64,000 nucleotides of DNA from Tetramitus jugosus (taxonomy: Eukaryota > Heterolobosea > Eutetramitea > Acrasida > Vahlkampfiidae). The position numbers were made by a program, and so were the translations under genes. Of the stretch, positions 39,572 to 49,353 are shown piece after piece (the stretch's first letter is position 1; the number at the start of each line of letters is the position of its first letter). The notes under the pieces were generated by a model that was not told where the DNA came from, made no database searches, and saw only the letters and a program-made list of their open reading frames with translations. Where the stretch lies: NCBI GenBank assembly GCA_937625935.1, contig OW569367.1:248001-312000 (forward strand). Reading direction: 5' to 3'.

Positions 39572-41119
39572 TTAGTTGGTATGCTTGGCTCTGTTCAACC
39601 GCAAATGGGATCCCAACAAATCATTGGTGGCGATTGCACTCATCAAAGACAACTCACCAGCCATCACAGTGGCACACACAATTCTGGCCAAGGTCTGTGC
39701 GTTCTGTCCTGGAACATCACAAGATCCCTTGACACCTAGCATCTCCAAGCAAGCGGATTGAGCAGCCAAGTTTGTGCCACCACCAACAGTGCCCACTTCA
39801 ATCGATGGCATTGTGCATGTCATGTACAGATCACCCTTTTCAGTTTCTTCAAATAGTGTTATACAATTGGATGACTCAACGTTTTGAGCTGGATCTTGAC
39901 CGCATGCAATATAAATTGCAGTGACAATGTTAGATGCATGGGCATTGTTTCCACCAATGCTACCAGCCAATGCAGAACCAATCAGATTCTTTGATATATT
40001 GAGGCTGACCAAATCAGACACCTTGGCTCTTCCCTTTAGCAGAAACTTTTCAACGACTTTTCTTGGAATGGTGGCTTCACACACGACAGACTTTCCTCTA
40101 CCATCGACCCAGTTGAGGCCACTAGGCTTCTTGTCAGTACAATAATTGCCAGAAAGACCAAGCAACTTCATATCTTCAAAGTGAATGTTAATTTCTTGGA
40201 GTGCCTTTGTGACAGCCTTTGAAATCATGTTCATTCCCATCGCATCACCAGTCTTGCACTTGAAACGCAAAAAGACCTTTCTTCCGGCCATACCAATCTT
40301 GATTTCAGCCAAGCGACCAAAACGAGATGTGCTATCAAAAGCAGACTTAATAAGAGCAAAGTTCTCTGGTGTTTCAATCCAAGTCTTGAGCTCATTGGCA
40401 CGGAGAGCACTAGGCATATCGATAGCAGGACCACGTGTCATTCCATCCTTTAGCAAAACACTGACAATTCCACCTTCCAATGACTGAGAGAGTGCCTTGG
40501 CACCTCTATGTGTGCTAGCAACGAGACATCCCTCCGTAGTAGCCATAGGAACAAAGTAGGACTTTCCATCGAGAACGACAGGACCAACAGCACCAACAGG
40601 AATTGGAACGTAACCAATCACGTTCTCACAGCAAACACCATGAACTTGATCATAATTGTAGTTTTCATATGGCAGAGTGCTCATGACATCCTTTTCCGTA
40701 GAAATTTTGGCGGCAAAAAACATGCGGCGAATACGAACGGCGCGAGATTTGTCGCTCAAAATATTTTCGAGCTCGTAATGAGGCATTTGGTTCTTTTCCA
40801 ATAAATTGAAGATTTCACCGTCAGTCATCTTGTTTACAACCTCTGGCTTGAGTGGTTGTGGCTTTGTTGTGGTATTGGCCATGCCTTGCTGCTGTTGCTT
40901 CACCATTTCCATTGCCAATTTGACTTCTTCTATTTGTTCGGCATCTGCAACGAATTGACATGTTTGTTTGGTATTGTCTACACCAGTGGTGGAGGCGACA
41001 GTACTTGTGCTCTGGAAACGAACTGTTGCCATGGTAGTGGATGTCTGTTTCTTCACCCAGCAGGCAGCAGTGCGATTGGACAAAAGCTTAAGAGTGGAGG
41101 AACGAGGGCGAATCATCAT
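39572..41119 (-). CDS. HMGCR: HMG-CoA reductase, class I, soluble, with mitochondrial-type N-terminus
   Basis: A 515-residue enzyme making mevalonate from HMG-CoA, the committed step to sterols and isoprenoids. The catalytic domain (from about residue 100) has ATTEGCLVAS (catalytic Glu), DAMGMNM, NYCTDKKPS (catalytic Lys), GQDPAQNVES (catalytic Asp), GTVGGGT and the C-terminal His in GSHLRLNRA. The eight-span membrane anchor of animal and fungal enzymes is absent. The first about 45 residues are Arg/Ser/Thr-rich without acids (MMIRPRSSTLKLLSNRT), as in a mitochondrial presequence, like kinetoplastid HMGR. The Ser phosphorylated by AMPK in the human enzyme aligns by eye with Ala after HLRLNR. 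Two ATGs in a row start the frame. Confidence 0.93.
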   Translation of the reverse strand: MMIRPRSSTLKLLSNRTAACWVKKQTSTTMATVRFQSTSTVASTTGVDNTKQTCQFVADAEQIEEVKLAMEMVKQQQQGMANTTTKPQPLKPEVVNKMTDGEIFNLLEKNQMPHYELENILSDKSRAVRIRRMFFAAKISTEKDVMSTLPYENYNYDQVHGVCCENVIGYVPIPVGAVGPVVLDGKSYFVPMATTEGCLVASTHRGAKALSQSLEGGIVSVLLKDGMTRGPAIDMPSALRANELKTWIETPENFALIKSAFDSTSRFGRLAEIKIGMAGRKVFLRFKCKTGDAMGMNMISKAVTKALQEINIHFEDMKLLGLSGNYCTDKKPSGLNWVDGRGKSVVCEATIPRKVVEKFLLKGRAKVSDLVSLNISKNLIGSALAGSIGGNNAHASNIVTAIYIACGQDPAQNVESSNCITLFEETEKGDLYMTCTMPSIEVGTVGGGTNLAAQSACLEMLGVKGSCDVPGQNAQTLARIVCATVMAGELSLMSAIATNDLLGSHLRLNRAKHTN

Positions 41120-41360
41120 GATGTCAATAAATGCAGGTGTAAGAGTAGTGGTCGCTTTTTGTCACACAATGAATCCAATTCTGTTGTTGTTTGAAATGTT
41201 GGCTGTTGTCTTTTGTGTGTTGGTGGACATCCTGCTTGATCCCACACCAACGAAGGAGGAGCGGCAAATCGGATTAAATCGGGTGTCGGAAAAAGTAGTT
41301 TCACACACGTTCTTTATCATCAACACTCAGAAAAACAACAATTCACGAAACACGACGACA

Positions 41361-41753
41361 ATGACAAGCTTTACACGAAAGGAATACGATCTGTTGAACC
41401 TCAAGAGAGGTGGAGATGAGTCAACGAACAATGTGACTCAAAATGGTCCAACTGAACCAATCACAAATAACAACAACAACGAAATCAATAAGACGAATGA
41501 AGTGCACACTGAGGAAGTAGACCTTAACTTGAGTAAAACCAGCAACGACGTCAACACGTCTCAGAACAACACCAGTACATTTACTGAAGAAGCTGCACCA
41601 GTCTCCTCGAAGAAGAGTGGAAGAGTGTTGTCTATTTTGACACCACCTGTGGAAGCTGTTGTTGGTGTTGGTTTCCTGTTTGTTCTCTGTTTCTTCTTCC
41701 GTGAAGAAATAAGCTTTTTGTTGCCAGGCACCAACAAGAAGTCAGAATTATAA
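41361..41753 (+). CDS. Tail-anchored membrane protein, unknown
   Basis: A 130-residue protein from the ATG at 41361 (MTSFTRKEYDLLNLKRGG). Residues 20-95 are Asn/Thr/Glu-rich and disordered. A single membrane span lies near the C-terminus, EAVVGVGFLFVLCFF, followed by a short tail ending KKSEL. Lack of a signal peptide makes tail-anchor insertion likely. The frame is open to 40968, but that part is antisense to HMG-CoA reductase and is rejected. The HMGR and this start are 241 bases apart, divergent. Confidence 0.65.
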   Translation: MTSFTRKEYDLLNLKRGGDESTNNVTQNGPTEPITNNNNNEINKTNEVHTEEVDLNLSKTSNDVNTSQNNTSTFTEEAAPVSSKKSGRVLSILTPPVEAVVGVGFLFVLCFFFREEISFLLPGTNKKSEL

Positions 41754-42118
41754 AATTATGGAGGAGGAAGTGTTGAAAAAGAAGATACGTTCACATGATG
41801 TGATGTGATGCGAAACGGAAATTGGCGCCAAAAAAATTTACATGATTCTTTCTCGGTTTGACTCAAGAACGCGGCAAAGCTTACGTGTAAAGAGTAGTAG
41901 GTGCCAAACAAACCACTAGCATGATTAACTCAAAGTGATCGTGTTGTCTCTATCGATTCTCTCTCAAAATTGCCCTTATTCTATCATAGTACTATTGGTT
42001 GGGTGATATCATCCATCGTTTCATTTTACCAGTTGTTGATGATATGAGTTGTGTTTTTGGTTCTATCTAGAACAAGACAACCCAACACCTCTCTGTTTAT
42101 TTATCGTCGGTAAAGTTC
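41754..42118. other. Intergenic region
   Basis: 365 bases downstream of the tail-anchored gene. No open frame of note. The right end carries TTTATT at 42096-42101, which is AATAAA on the minus strand, just past the stop of the small candidate gene. Confidence 0.45.
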
Positions 42119-42316
42119 TCATTTGTGTTTTGACATCCCTACTGTGGGGCACAATGGATCTTCATCTGTCTGTGCGAGATGACCGTTGACATGTTGTCTT
42201 GGAAAGTCCAAGCGAAAATGTTCTATTTTTGATATAAGTTCGGTATATTCTGAATCTCTCAGTTCGATACTCATTTTGATTTGCTTGTTAGTTTTTAGGT
42301 CTCGACAACATTCCAT
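42119..42316 (-). CDS. Candidate small gene, unknown
   Basis: A 65-codon minus-strand frame with ATGs at 42316 and 42274; the second gives 51 residues beginning MSIELRDSEYTELISKIEHF. The composition is ordinary for a soluble protein. A poly(A) signal AATAAA lies on the same strand at 42101-42096, 18 bases after the stop, which supports a transcript. The candidate faces the start of the adenylate-kinase-like gene (42543) at 226 bases. No family recognised. A chance frame remains possible. Confidence 0.4.
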   Translation of the reverse strand: MECCRDLKTNKQIKMSIELRDSEYTELISKIEHFRLDFPRQHVNGHLAQTDEDPLCPTVGMSKHK

Positions 42317-42542
42317 AATTTACATTTTTTTTTCGTACACCAAAGAAAAAAACAAACACACAACAAACGTTTCATTTGCCAGAAAAAAGCTCACGCGCCA
42401 AAACAAATATTTCTCCATTGCCAAAACGCGTGTTTGTTTCCACACTCTTATAGACCCATCTATCTCCAAACACATTATCCATTTTACCTCCCAACCAAAA
42501 ACAAAACTAATTAACCATCCCTGTACATAAGGACATCCAAAA

Positions 42543-44690
42543 ATGTTATATAGCACGAACCCAGACAACATTGACCTTGAAAGTAGGAGTATTCATTCTT
42601 CCGATAGTAGGAGTAATAGCCATAGGAGCGACGACGTCCAAGAGTCGACAAGTGAAGCAATGTTAGCCAATAACAATGACCTCGCAAGTTGCACAGCCAA
42701 CGATGACGACGACGACTATTACTATCAGCGCTACTATCAACAGAATAAACAAGCGAATCACTTGTTGCTCTTACAACACTTGCAAATCAATTCATCATCG
42801 AAAAAGCTTGCAACTAACAACAATGATCACTTGACTGCTCACTCTACTAATACGAATATGAATACTAACAATAGCAGCCATAATGATCACGGCAACAAGT
42901 CTGTTGTTGCTCCCACTTACCACAAGCCCTCCAAATCTAGCTCAGAAACCAAAAACACTATTCTTTCCAACAAGCATCGCTTGTTCAGTATTTTCCTGAC
43001 TGGTCCTCCAGGTGCAGGCAAGGTATGTATAGTTGAATAACCCACGCACTCTCTTTTTTATTTCTTTTACTACTTTGTTGCATGCGTGTACTAACCCTAA
43101 CCAAATTGAATTTTATCACAAAAGACGACACAACTTCAATTGCTGCAAGACTATGTATCAAACGATTGTGAATTGGTGCTCAGTCAGAACAAGGCATTGA
43201 AAAAGGAGGCCAAACAGGCCAATGTCCGATTCAAGGTCAGTTCAAAGAAACCAAAGAAGCAAGCTTTACTCAATGCACTCATGCAACAAGGAAAGTTATG
43301 CTGTAGTCAATTGGTTAGACATCGTATAGAGTCGATATTTACTCCAAAGAACAACAATGTGAGCACCACTGACACAACAACAACGACGAATACGATGACT
43401 ACAACCGATACGACAGCTACGAATACCTCCCTGACAACAACAACCACTACAACAACCTCAACCTCTACAATGACGACAACAATGACAACGACAACAGAAG
43501 AAGATCAAGGTTATGTTGTCACTTCACCACCCTCACCCAAATCTACAGCTTCCTCACTCTTCTCGTCCTCCTCTTATTCGTCAATCATGTCTCCCATGTC
43601 GCCCATTTCCTCATTACCCAACTCTCCATCATCTCCTACGACTACTACTGCCCCTAATAGCATGATAACTGCTGCTGCTGATGTTGCTTCTGATGCAGAT
43701 CATTGTGGTGAATCATTGCCATCTCCCCCATCTCCCTCATCTGATACTGCTGCAGATGGTGAATCATCCGTGAAACCTACTGTGTGGGTATACAGCAGAG
43801 GTCCATCCTCCATGGAACAAGCCAAATATCTCTATGATTACTATGGTATTGCACCAGACATGTACATTGTTCTGGAGGTGAATTCTGTGCAGAGTCTCAT
43901 TGATCGTGTCAAAATGCGTAGAATTGATCCTGTGACACAAAAAACGTATCATTTGAAGCATGATAAGCACTTGTTGATGGATGAGGAACTGAGAGGGCGA
44001 TTGGTGCACAGGAATTGCGATGATGAGCGCTTGTACATGAAGCGATTAAGCAATTACAAGAACAGGATGGAACCAGTCGTTTCATACTATGAAGAAGAGG
44101 TCAATCCAGCCCATCGCGATGACCCTACTGGTAAGAGAGTAGAGATTGTAAGAATAGATGCCAGTAGGAGTGCTCGAGAAGTGTGGGCCGATGTCGAATA
44201 TCACATTCAAAGAGTGATGAATAGGAGAAAGTTTTCACTTCCAACAAAGAAGCGCAACCATCACAGCCACAAACAAGACCAACAACGAACACCACAAGAA
44301 CTCCAAACAACCACAACTCCATCCACAAATGCACTGCCTGTGAATCGACCAGAGTACACTTTAAGTAGGAGCTCTGATCATCCGGCTAGTGAGTCCAACC
44401 ACTATCACCAAGATGATGACCTATCGACGCAAGCATCGAGTCAAAACAGAGAACAGGAAATGGATGACGATGAAGGTGAGGCACCTATATCTGAATGCAC
44501 TTCTTCCTCCTCCCTGTCTAGCGAGGACGACGATGAATGCTGCAGTGACGAAGATGACGCTGAGAGTGTAAACAGTACGGTGGAAGGCGATCCACAAAAC
44601 AACTCAAATTCCCACAACGCCCTGTTGCCCGCTTCGCAATCATGCAAGACAAATCAATCGTACAGTTCCTCGTCAACCGTTGCTGTTTAA
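42543..44690 (+). CDS. Adenylate/nucleotide kinase-like P-loop protein with large low-complexity insertion, two exons
   Basis: Exon 1 42543-43022 and exon 2 43125-44690, 681 residues. The intron (43023-43124, 102 bases; GTATGT donor, AAAAG acceptor) splits the Walker A motif GPPGAGK|TTQ exactly after the Lys; without splicing the protein stops after five more residues. Residues 1-140 are disordered. After the P-loop come the NMP-binding-type segment (YVSNDCELVLSQ) and a Thr/Ser/Pro-rich insertion of about 150 residues. A core returns with WVYSRGPSSMEQAKYLYDYY, VLEVNSVQSLIDRVKMRRIDPVTQ (LID-like) and RLSNYKNRMEPVVSYY, the adenylate kinase pattern. The C-tail is Ser/acidic. The insertion may cripple or regulate catalysis. 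Confidence 0.8.
43365..43496 (+). repeat. ACN trinucleotide tract encoding poly-Thr
   Basis: About 132 bases in which most codons are ACA, ACG, ACT or ACC encode a Thr-rich run with scattered Asp, Asn, Met and Ser. It sits inside the insertion of the kinase-like protein and is a likely site of length variation. Confidence 0.8.
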
Positions 44691-44717
44691 AACGCGCCAA
44701 CCTGTCGGGATATCACC

Positions 44718-44723
44718 AATAAA
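44718..44723 (+). promoter_or_regulatory. Poly(A) signal AATAAA of kinase-like gene
   Basis: A perfect AATAAA 27 bases after the stop of the adenylate-kinase-like gene, and 136 bases before the next start. Confidence 0.55.
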
Positions 44724-44859
44724 TTATCGTTATTGTATACGGAAACTATTTAATCTTTTCATGCTCCGCTTCTTTTCGCACAAACCAATGAAGTGTTCTT
44801 CGTTTTTAGGATTGGATTCGCGAAGAAAGAGCTCCCAAAGCAAGGAAGAGTGAGTTGTG

Positions 44860-46680
44860 ATGCCCTCTACCCATGATGTTGATGAAGTGAGATATGATGC
44901 CACCTTGGAAGAACCACAGTTTAGAGACGAGACGACGGACAAGTTCATTCGACATCATATCAAGCAATACCAAAAAGAAACAAAGAGAGTTCAAGATGAC
45001 TCCATGTTCTCTCCTTCGTCATACGGACTTCGAAACCAACAAAACAGTCATCGAAGTGGTCATCCATCGAGAGCTAACACTGTAGGACACAAGGATCGTA
45101 CGGTTCTCTCGCCTCTTCAACACAAAGGTAAGCAACGCAAGGAAAATCACTTGAGATTGATGAAGGATGAATATGGCGTTTGGTTGCTTGACTTTTCCAG
45201 AGTCGTGAGCAAAGTTAGGAACACTAAACCATTGTGTAACTCCCAGAGACGGTCGATTTACTTTAGTAAGAATTGTATAAGAGAATCTGAAGTACGGTTA
45301 AGAAGTGTTCGGTCTGGTACTTCATTGATTAGAGATGTCCATACTCCTCTCTATGAGAAGAATGATGAAACAGTGTTTCCTCCACTATTGAAAAGTGATC
45401 CAGACATGTTTAACTTGGGAAGACTAAAGCGACCCTCAATTAGCCGCCAATCATTCACAAACTATTCTCCTTCATTGGAGAGTGATGTCAATAGTGATAT
45501 CGGATCTCCGAGAGCCTTTTTCATCACCCAGTTGGAAGCTGAGGAGTCTGCAAAGAGGAGGATCGAGAATATTAAGCAAAATGAAGAGGATGATGAAGGA
45601 GAACCCAGTACCAACAATTCGAGCGATACTTCCCTGCCTCAATTAACAGAACAACAAAAGAACTTTGTACATATGATTGGTGGTCGACTTCTTAGATATG
45701 ATCAAGCATTGTTGATCCTCGAAGAGCTCGATAAGAAGGAACAACGAAAAAGAAAGGAGGATACTCCAATCAACACCCCAGTGATTATACCGAATGTAAT
45801 CTCTGTTTCATTAGGTCAGTGGTCCGATGTTATTAATTTATCAAGAGAGAAAAAGTATCATGAATGGAGTGAGATATTAACGAAGAGAGAAGTTGATAGA
45901 AACAAAGTCTATCAACAGAGAGGAGAATTAGCCAAGATACTTCAGAGAGCAGAGTTGAAAGCTTTTACGTGGCGTAATTTTCGAATGAACAATGATGTGA
46001 CAAGACCAGATGAACTGTTTGGAATACCCTCCGAGTTTGTAAGATCAAAAGAAGATCGGTGGAGGAGAAGGAAAGATTTTTACAACGAGTTAATCTGGAT
46101 GCTAAACAACAATACAGCGACTCTCGCCCAGAAAGCTCAATTTAGGAAGCTAGTGCAGTCATCTACAACAGCGTCACCCTCTTCAACGCTGAATCTACCC
46201 AGTTTGCAGAACATGTCACCGAGTAGCCCAGTTGGTGTTCATTCTTCCTCATTTAGAACCTCCAAGGAATACGAGACAACGGACAGCAGAAGTCTCAACA
46301 CCGAACACACTCGATTTATAATGAGATACATTCATGACTGTATGACATCAGAAACAAGTGACTTGGATGTGGATAAGAAACTATTCTTCCATTTGATCAC
46401 CGAAGTGGGCATAGACAACTTCTTCCGTGATGTGGGCAGTCTAGTTGTGTTCGAAAAAGTCAAGGACAGTTGTGGTGTCACAGATTTGGAGTATGAGGAA
46501 TTCAGGGAGAAGCTTCAAGGAAAACGGAGCGTCTCCCGGTTCCTCACACATTACAACAAGTACAAGGTTGAACAACCAAACACGACCAACAACAACAGCA
46601 ACAAGCGAACCTATGAAACACTGACTGAGAAACTGAAAAAGGCCAAGGAACAACACCTCAAGTGCTCATCCTTAATGTAG
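44860..46680 (+). CDS. Hypothetical protein, charged, unknown
   Basis: A 606-residue protein from the ATG at 44860. The frame opens one codon earlier at a GTG, which is not used. Basic and polar throughout, with no signal peptide or membrane span. Residues about 105-125 (YGVWLLDFSRVVSKVRN) and 265-300 look folded. Then comes a region rich in Arg and Trp (AFTWRNFRMNN, RWRRRKDFYNELIWML) that reads like a helical domain, followed by a Ser-rich linker and a second helical domain (LDVDKKLFFHLITEVGIDNFF). No family recognised. It lies between the kinase-like gene and V-ATPase subunit D, convergent with the latter by 63 bases. Confidence 0.75.
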   Translation: MPSTHDVDEVRYDATLEEPQFRDETTDKFIRHHIKQYQKETKRVQDDSMFSPSSYGLRNQQNSHRSGHPSRANTVGHKDRTVLSPLQHKGKQRKENHLRLMKDEYGVWLLDFSRVVSKVRNTKPLCNSQRRSIYFSKNCIRESEVRLRSVRSGTSLIRDVHTPLYEKNDETVFPPLLKSDPDMFNLGRLKRPSISRQSFTNYSPSLESDVNSDIGSPRAFFITQLEAEESAKRRIENIKQNEEDDEGEPSTNNSSDTSLPQLTEQQKNFVHMIGGRLLRYDQALLILEELDKKEQRKRKEDTPINTPVIIPNVISVSLGQWSDVINLSREKKYHEWSEILTKREVDRNKVYQQRGELAKILQRAELKAFTWRNFRMNNDVTRPDELFGIPSEFVRSKEDRWRRRKDFYNELIWMLNNNTATLAQKAQFRKLVQSSTTASPSSTLNLPSLQNMSPSSPVGVHSSSFRTSKEYETTDSRSLNTEHTRFIMRYIHDCMTSETSDLDVDKKLFFHLITEVGIDNFFRDVGSLVVFEKVKDSCGVTDLEYEEFREKLQGKRSVSRFLTHYNKYKVEQPNTTNNNSNKRTYETLTEKLKKAKEQHLKCSSLM

Positions 46681-46743
46681 AGTGAGTGGTAGAGATAACT
46701 TTTACTGATGTACAACAAAATGTGCGTTTTTTTGTCCTTGTAT

Positions 46744-47523
46744 TTAGACAACCACATCGTCTTCCATGGATGCAAAATCCATCATTGATGATGAAGACAC
46801 TGGCTTTGGAGTAATGTTGTTTGCAGCATTCTTGAGCTTTTGAGCAGCAATCTTTGCTTGATTTCTTGCCTCCTTCTCCTGAGAATCCTTAATCTTCTTG
46901 TTTCTAATCTTTTTCAATCTAAAGAACTCTTCTCTCTCCAATTCGTCCAACTCTGATGTAATGTACGAGATGGTGTTCTCAATCTTTGGCTGAACCACCT
47001 TTTCCAACGCATTGACTCTTCTGTTTGTCACCTTGATTGCATTGTCCAACGTAACAAACGATGTTTGAAGTGATGCGAGCTTGATCAACGTTTGAAGCGT
47101 CTCTTCAAAGCACGCCCTTGATTTTGTAATCTGTTCTCCTCCCTTGCTAATTCCAGTCATGTTCGATTTCTCCTTCATGTCTCCATCAGTCTTCTCAAAC
47201 ACTGGCAATGTCACACCAGCAACATTGTCCGTTCTCATGCGAACTTTGGTGGCTGCTTGTCTCACTGAATCAACAACTGCATAGCCCAAATCACCTGCAT
47301 TGTACTTTGCTTCTGACAATGAGAAATAAGAGTTACGGAATTGTTCAGTCATACCCTCCTTGTTCTTCTTAATGTCACCCAGAATACCTCTGAAACGAAT
47401 AGTCAGCGCATCGGACTTTTTCTTTAGGAGGGAATGACCTTTTTTGGCACCGACGAGTCTGAGTTTCATTTGCATGAGACTCATACGGGATGGTAGAATC
47501 TGAAAACGATTTTTGCTACTCAT
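46744..47523 (-). CDS. ATP6V1D: V-type H+-ATPase subunit D
   Basis: A 259-residue central-stalk subunit of the vacuolar proton pump, which links V1 rotation to the V0 ring. It begins with the conserved RFQILPSRMSLMQMKLRL and has KKKSDALTIRFRGIL, then the long helices and the conserved RRVNALEKVVQPKIENTI and YITSELDELEREEFFRLKKI. The C-terminus is Lys/Ala-rich as usual. The frame is open to 47631, but family members start at MS..R, so the ATG at 47523 is used. It supplies proton pumping for contractile vacuole and endosome function. Confidence 0.96.
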   Translation of the reverse strand: MSSKNRFQILPSRMSLMQMKLRLVGAKKGHSLLKKKSDALTIRFRGILGDIKKNKEGMTEQFRNSYFSLSEAKYNAGDLGYAVVDSVRQAATKVRMRTDNVAGVTLPVFEKTDGDMKEKSNMTGISKGGEQITKSRACFEETLQTLIKLASLQTSFVTLDNAIKVTNRRVNALEKVVQPKIENTISYITSELDELEREEFFRLKKIRNKKIKDSQEKEARNQAKIAAQKLKNAANNITPKPVSSSSMMDFASMEDDVVV

Positions 47524-47941
47524 TTTTTTGTTGTTGTTGGTGGTGTTGTATGGTTGATGAAGATGAGTTGCTTTTTTTTTTGGAGGTGAAAAGATTTTTT
47601 GGCTCGTCGGGCGGAACAGTTGTAAAAACACCGAAAGAGAAACACCGACGAGATTTTTTGTGATTCCAAGTCGGAGTTTTCATCATCCTGAATTGAGCAG
47701 CAAGAGAACACGGTATGAAGGAGGATTGAAGGCGCCTCTTATCCTTCGTCTGGAAACATGTATTCTGAACATGTTCTGAAGTGACGCAAGGTTTGGCGCC
47801 GCAACGTGTTGTATTCAACGAATCTGGACGCTTGTTGTTCGTTGGCAGCGTGTCCCATTTAGCGCGAAAAACAAATTCAATCAAAAAAAAACAAAAACAA
47901 CACATCAGCAACAACATCAAATTTTAAGCTTAGCCATCATC
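47524..47941. other. Divergent intergenic region
   Basis: 418 bases between V-ATPase subunit D and the SERF gene. Several open frames cross it on the minus strand, but they are out of family and low-complexity. Expected to hold both promoters. The last 60 bases are A-rich. Confidence 0.45.
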
Positions 47942-48204
47942 ATGAGTCGTATGTAGTCAATATACTACCTCTCACTCGTTTCAACAACATTATTTGCTAA
48001 ACATGTACTATTATTATCATCATCATATCATTAGGTGGAAATCAACGTGATATTGACAGAGAAAGAGCAAAGAAGCGTGCAGACAAGGGCAAGAAGAAGG
48101 AAGATGAAAATGGCATGAACTTTCAACAAAAAAAGGAAAGAGATGCTCAAATTATGCGTGAGAAGCAGTTGAAGAAGCAAGCTGCTGCAGCCGCTGCCAA
48201 ATAA
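47942..48204 (+). CDS. SERF/4F5 family small protein with a 7-base first coding exon
   Basis: Exon 1 is 47942-47948 (ATG AGT C) and exon 2 is 48035-48204, giving 58 residues. The 86-base intron has donor GTATGT and acceptor ATTAG and splits an Arg codon. The product begins MSRGNQRDIDRERAKKR and continues with QQKKERDAQIMREKQLKKQ, the signature pattern of SERF proteins, small charged proteins that influence amyloid formation and bind nucleic acid. Length is typical. The gene is below most frame-length cut-offs. An AATAAA follows in the 3' region near 48333. Confidence 0.88.
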
Positions 48205-48466
48205 GAAGCTTTCTCCTTTTTTTTTTCTTAAGAAAAAAGTTGAAGAGAGAGAAACAGGCGAGGATGATGATTGTGTTGATAAAGCTATCCTCGAGCCATC
48301 TCATCCTTGCATCCCACGTGTAAATGAAGAAGAAATAAATTGTACAAAACGAACCAAAAAACAAAAAACTGTGGAAATGATACACTTGTTTTTATGCTTC
48401 TTTTTTGGCGGCAAAAGTTTCATCGTATTACAATGAAAATATAGGACGTACAACAAGCGAGAGCTT

Positions 48467-49174
48467 TCACAAGTAGAAAATACTGTCAGAGTCTCTTCTC
48501 TTGCACAAATCTGCAAATGATGGTGTGCTCTCACAAAACATTGCACAGACAGAGGCGTAATCAGTCTCACAATCCGTTGTCGTTGTTTCATCGTCCTCTG
48601 TACAACAAAACGCAGTTCGATCCTCCAAAGCAGAGCAAAGATCCAAATGAAGTGTTTCAGATCGAGCTTCTGGCGATAGGACGCGCAAAGCTTCTACGAC
48701 AGAACGACTCGGTGTTCCAATTCTGCTCGGTGGTGAAAACTTTTCCTTCTTGCTAGCAAAGAGCTTCTTTGCGAGTGCAGATACACTTCCTCCTCTTCGC
48801 TTTGACTTTTTGTGATCATTGATCGAATCAGGTGTTGCACTGGGTGGAACAGGTGTCAATGTAGAAGAGTTCAAAAAGTCATCTGTGGTCAATGTTCGTC
48901 GCTTCAATGGAGTGCTGGTTCGATGATGCGTAGGTGATTTAAGAATGTTTTGAAACAGGGTTTTAACTCCGTTGCTACCAGAAGATCTCACACTGGACAA
49001 CATTGCCATGCTCGAAGAGGTTCTTCTCAGAGCTTTGCTAGATGAGGATCCGAGTGTCAACGGAGACATGAGTCGAGTGGATTCACGTTTGTGAATGATA
49101 CTCATGTGCTTCACTGTTAGTGAGGCTGGAGAGCTGGGAGAGGAGGGACTGGATGGAGGTGTGTATTTTGGCAT
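48467..49174 (-). CDS. Ser/Thr-rich protein with many SP/TP sites, unknown
   Basis: A 235-residue protein beginning MPKYTPPSSPSSPSSPAS. It is rich in Ser, Thr and Pro, with many SP and TP sites that could be proline-directed kinase targets. Two basic stretches (LKRRTLTT, DHKKSKRRGG) could be nuclear signals. A short helical patch near residue 150-180 includes RSVVEALRVLSPEARSETL. The C-terminus holds six Cys and ends DSDSIFYL. No family recognised. Its start lies 179 bases before the stop of the upstream GNAT gene on the same strand. Confidence 0.6.
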   Translation of the reverse strand: MPKYTPPSSPSSPSSPASLTVKHMSIIHKRESTRLMSPLTLGSSSSKALRRTSSSMAMLSSVRSSGSNGVKTLFQNILKSPTHHRTSTPLKRRTLTTDDFLNSSTLTPVPPSATPDSINDHKKSKRRGGSVSALAKKLFASKKEKFSPPSRIGTPSRSVVEALRVLSPEARSETLHLDLCSALEDRTAFCCTEDDETTTTDCETDYASVCAMFCESTPSFADLCKRRDSDSIFYL

Positions 49175-49353
49175 GGTGGTTCGATGTCAATGGTGTTTGT
49201 GAAGTGAAATTAACAAAGCTTTATCCTTGTGTCGGTTCGTATTTTACTTTTCCATGTATCCTCACGAAAGTGTCTCATCTTTGTGAGTTAGGTTAACGGT
49301 AAGTTTTTTGGTATCGGTGTAATAGCTTCCGACAGATTCGTTCAAGTGTCATT

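Noticed and set aside
40968-41360. 131-residue N-terminal extension of the tail-anchored protein
   Set aside because: It runs antisense through the HMG-CoA reductase start and its promoter; the ATG at 41361 has an A-rich leader.
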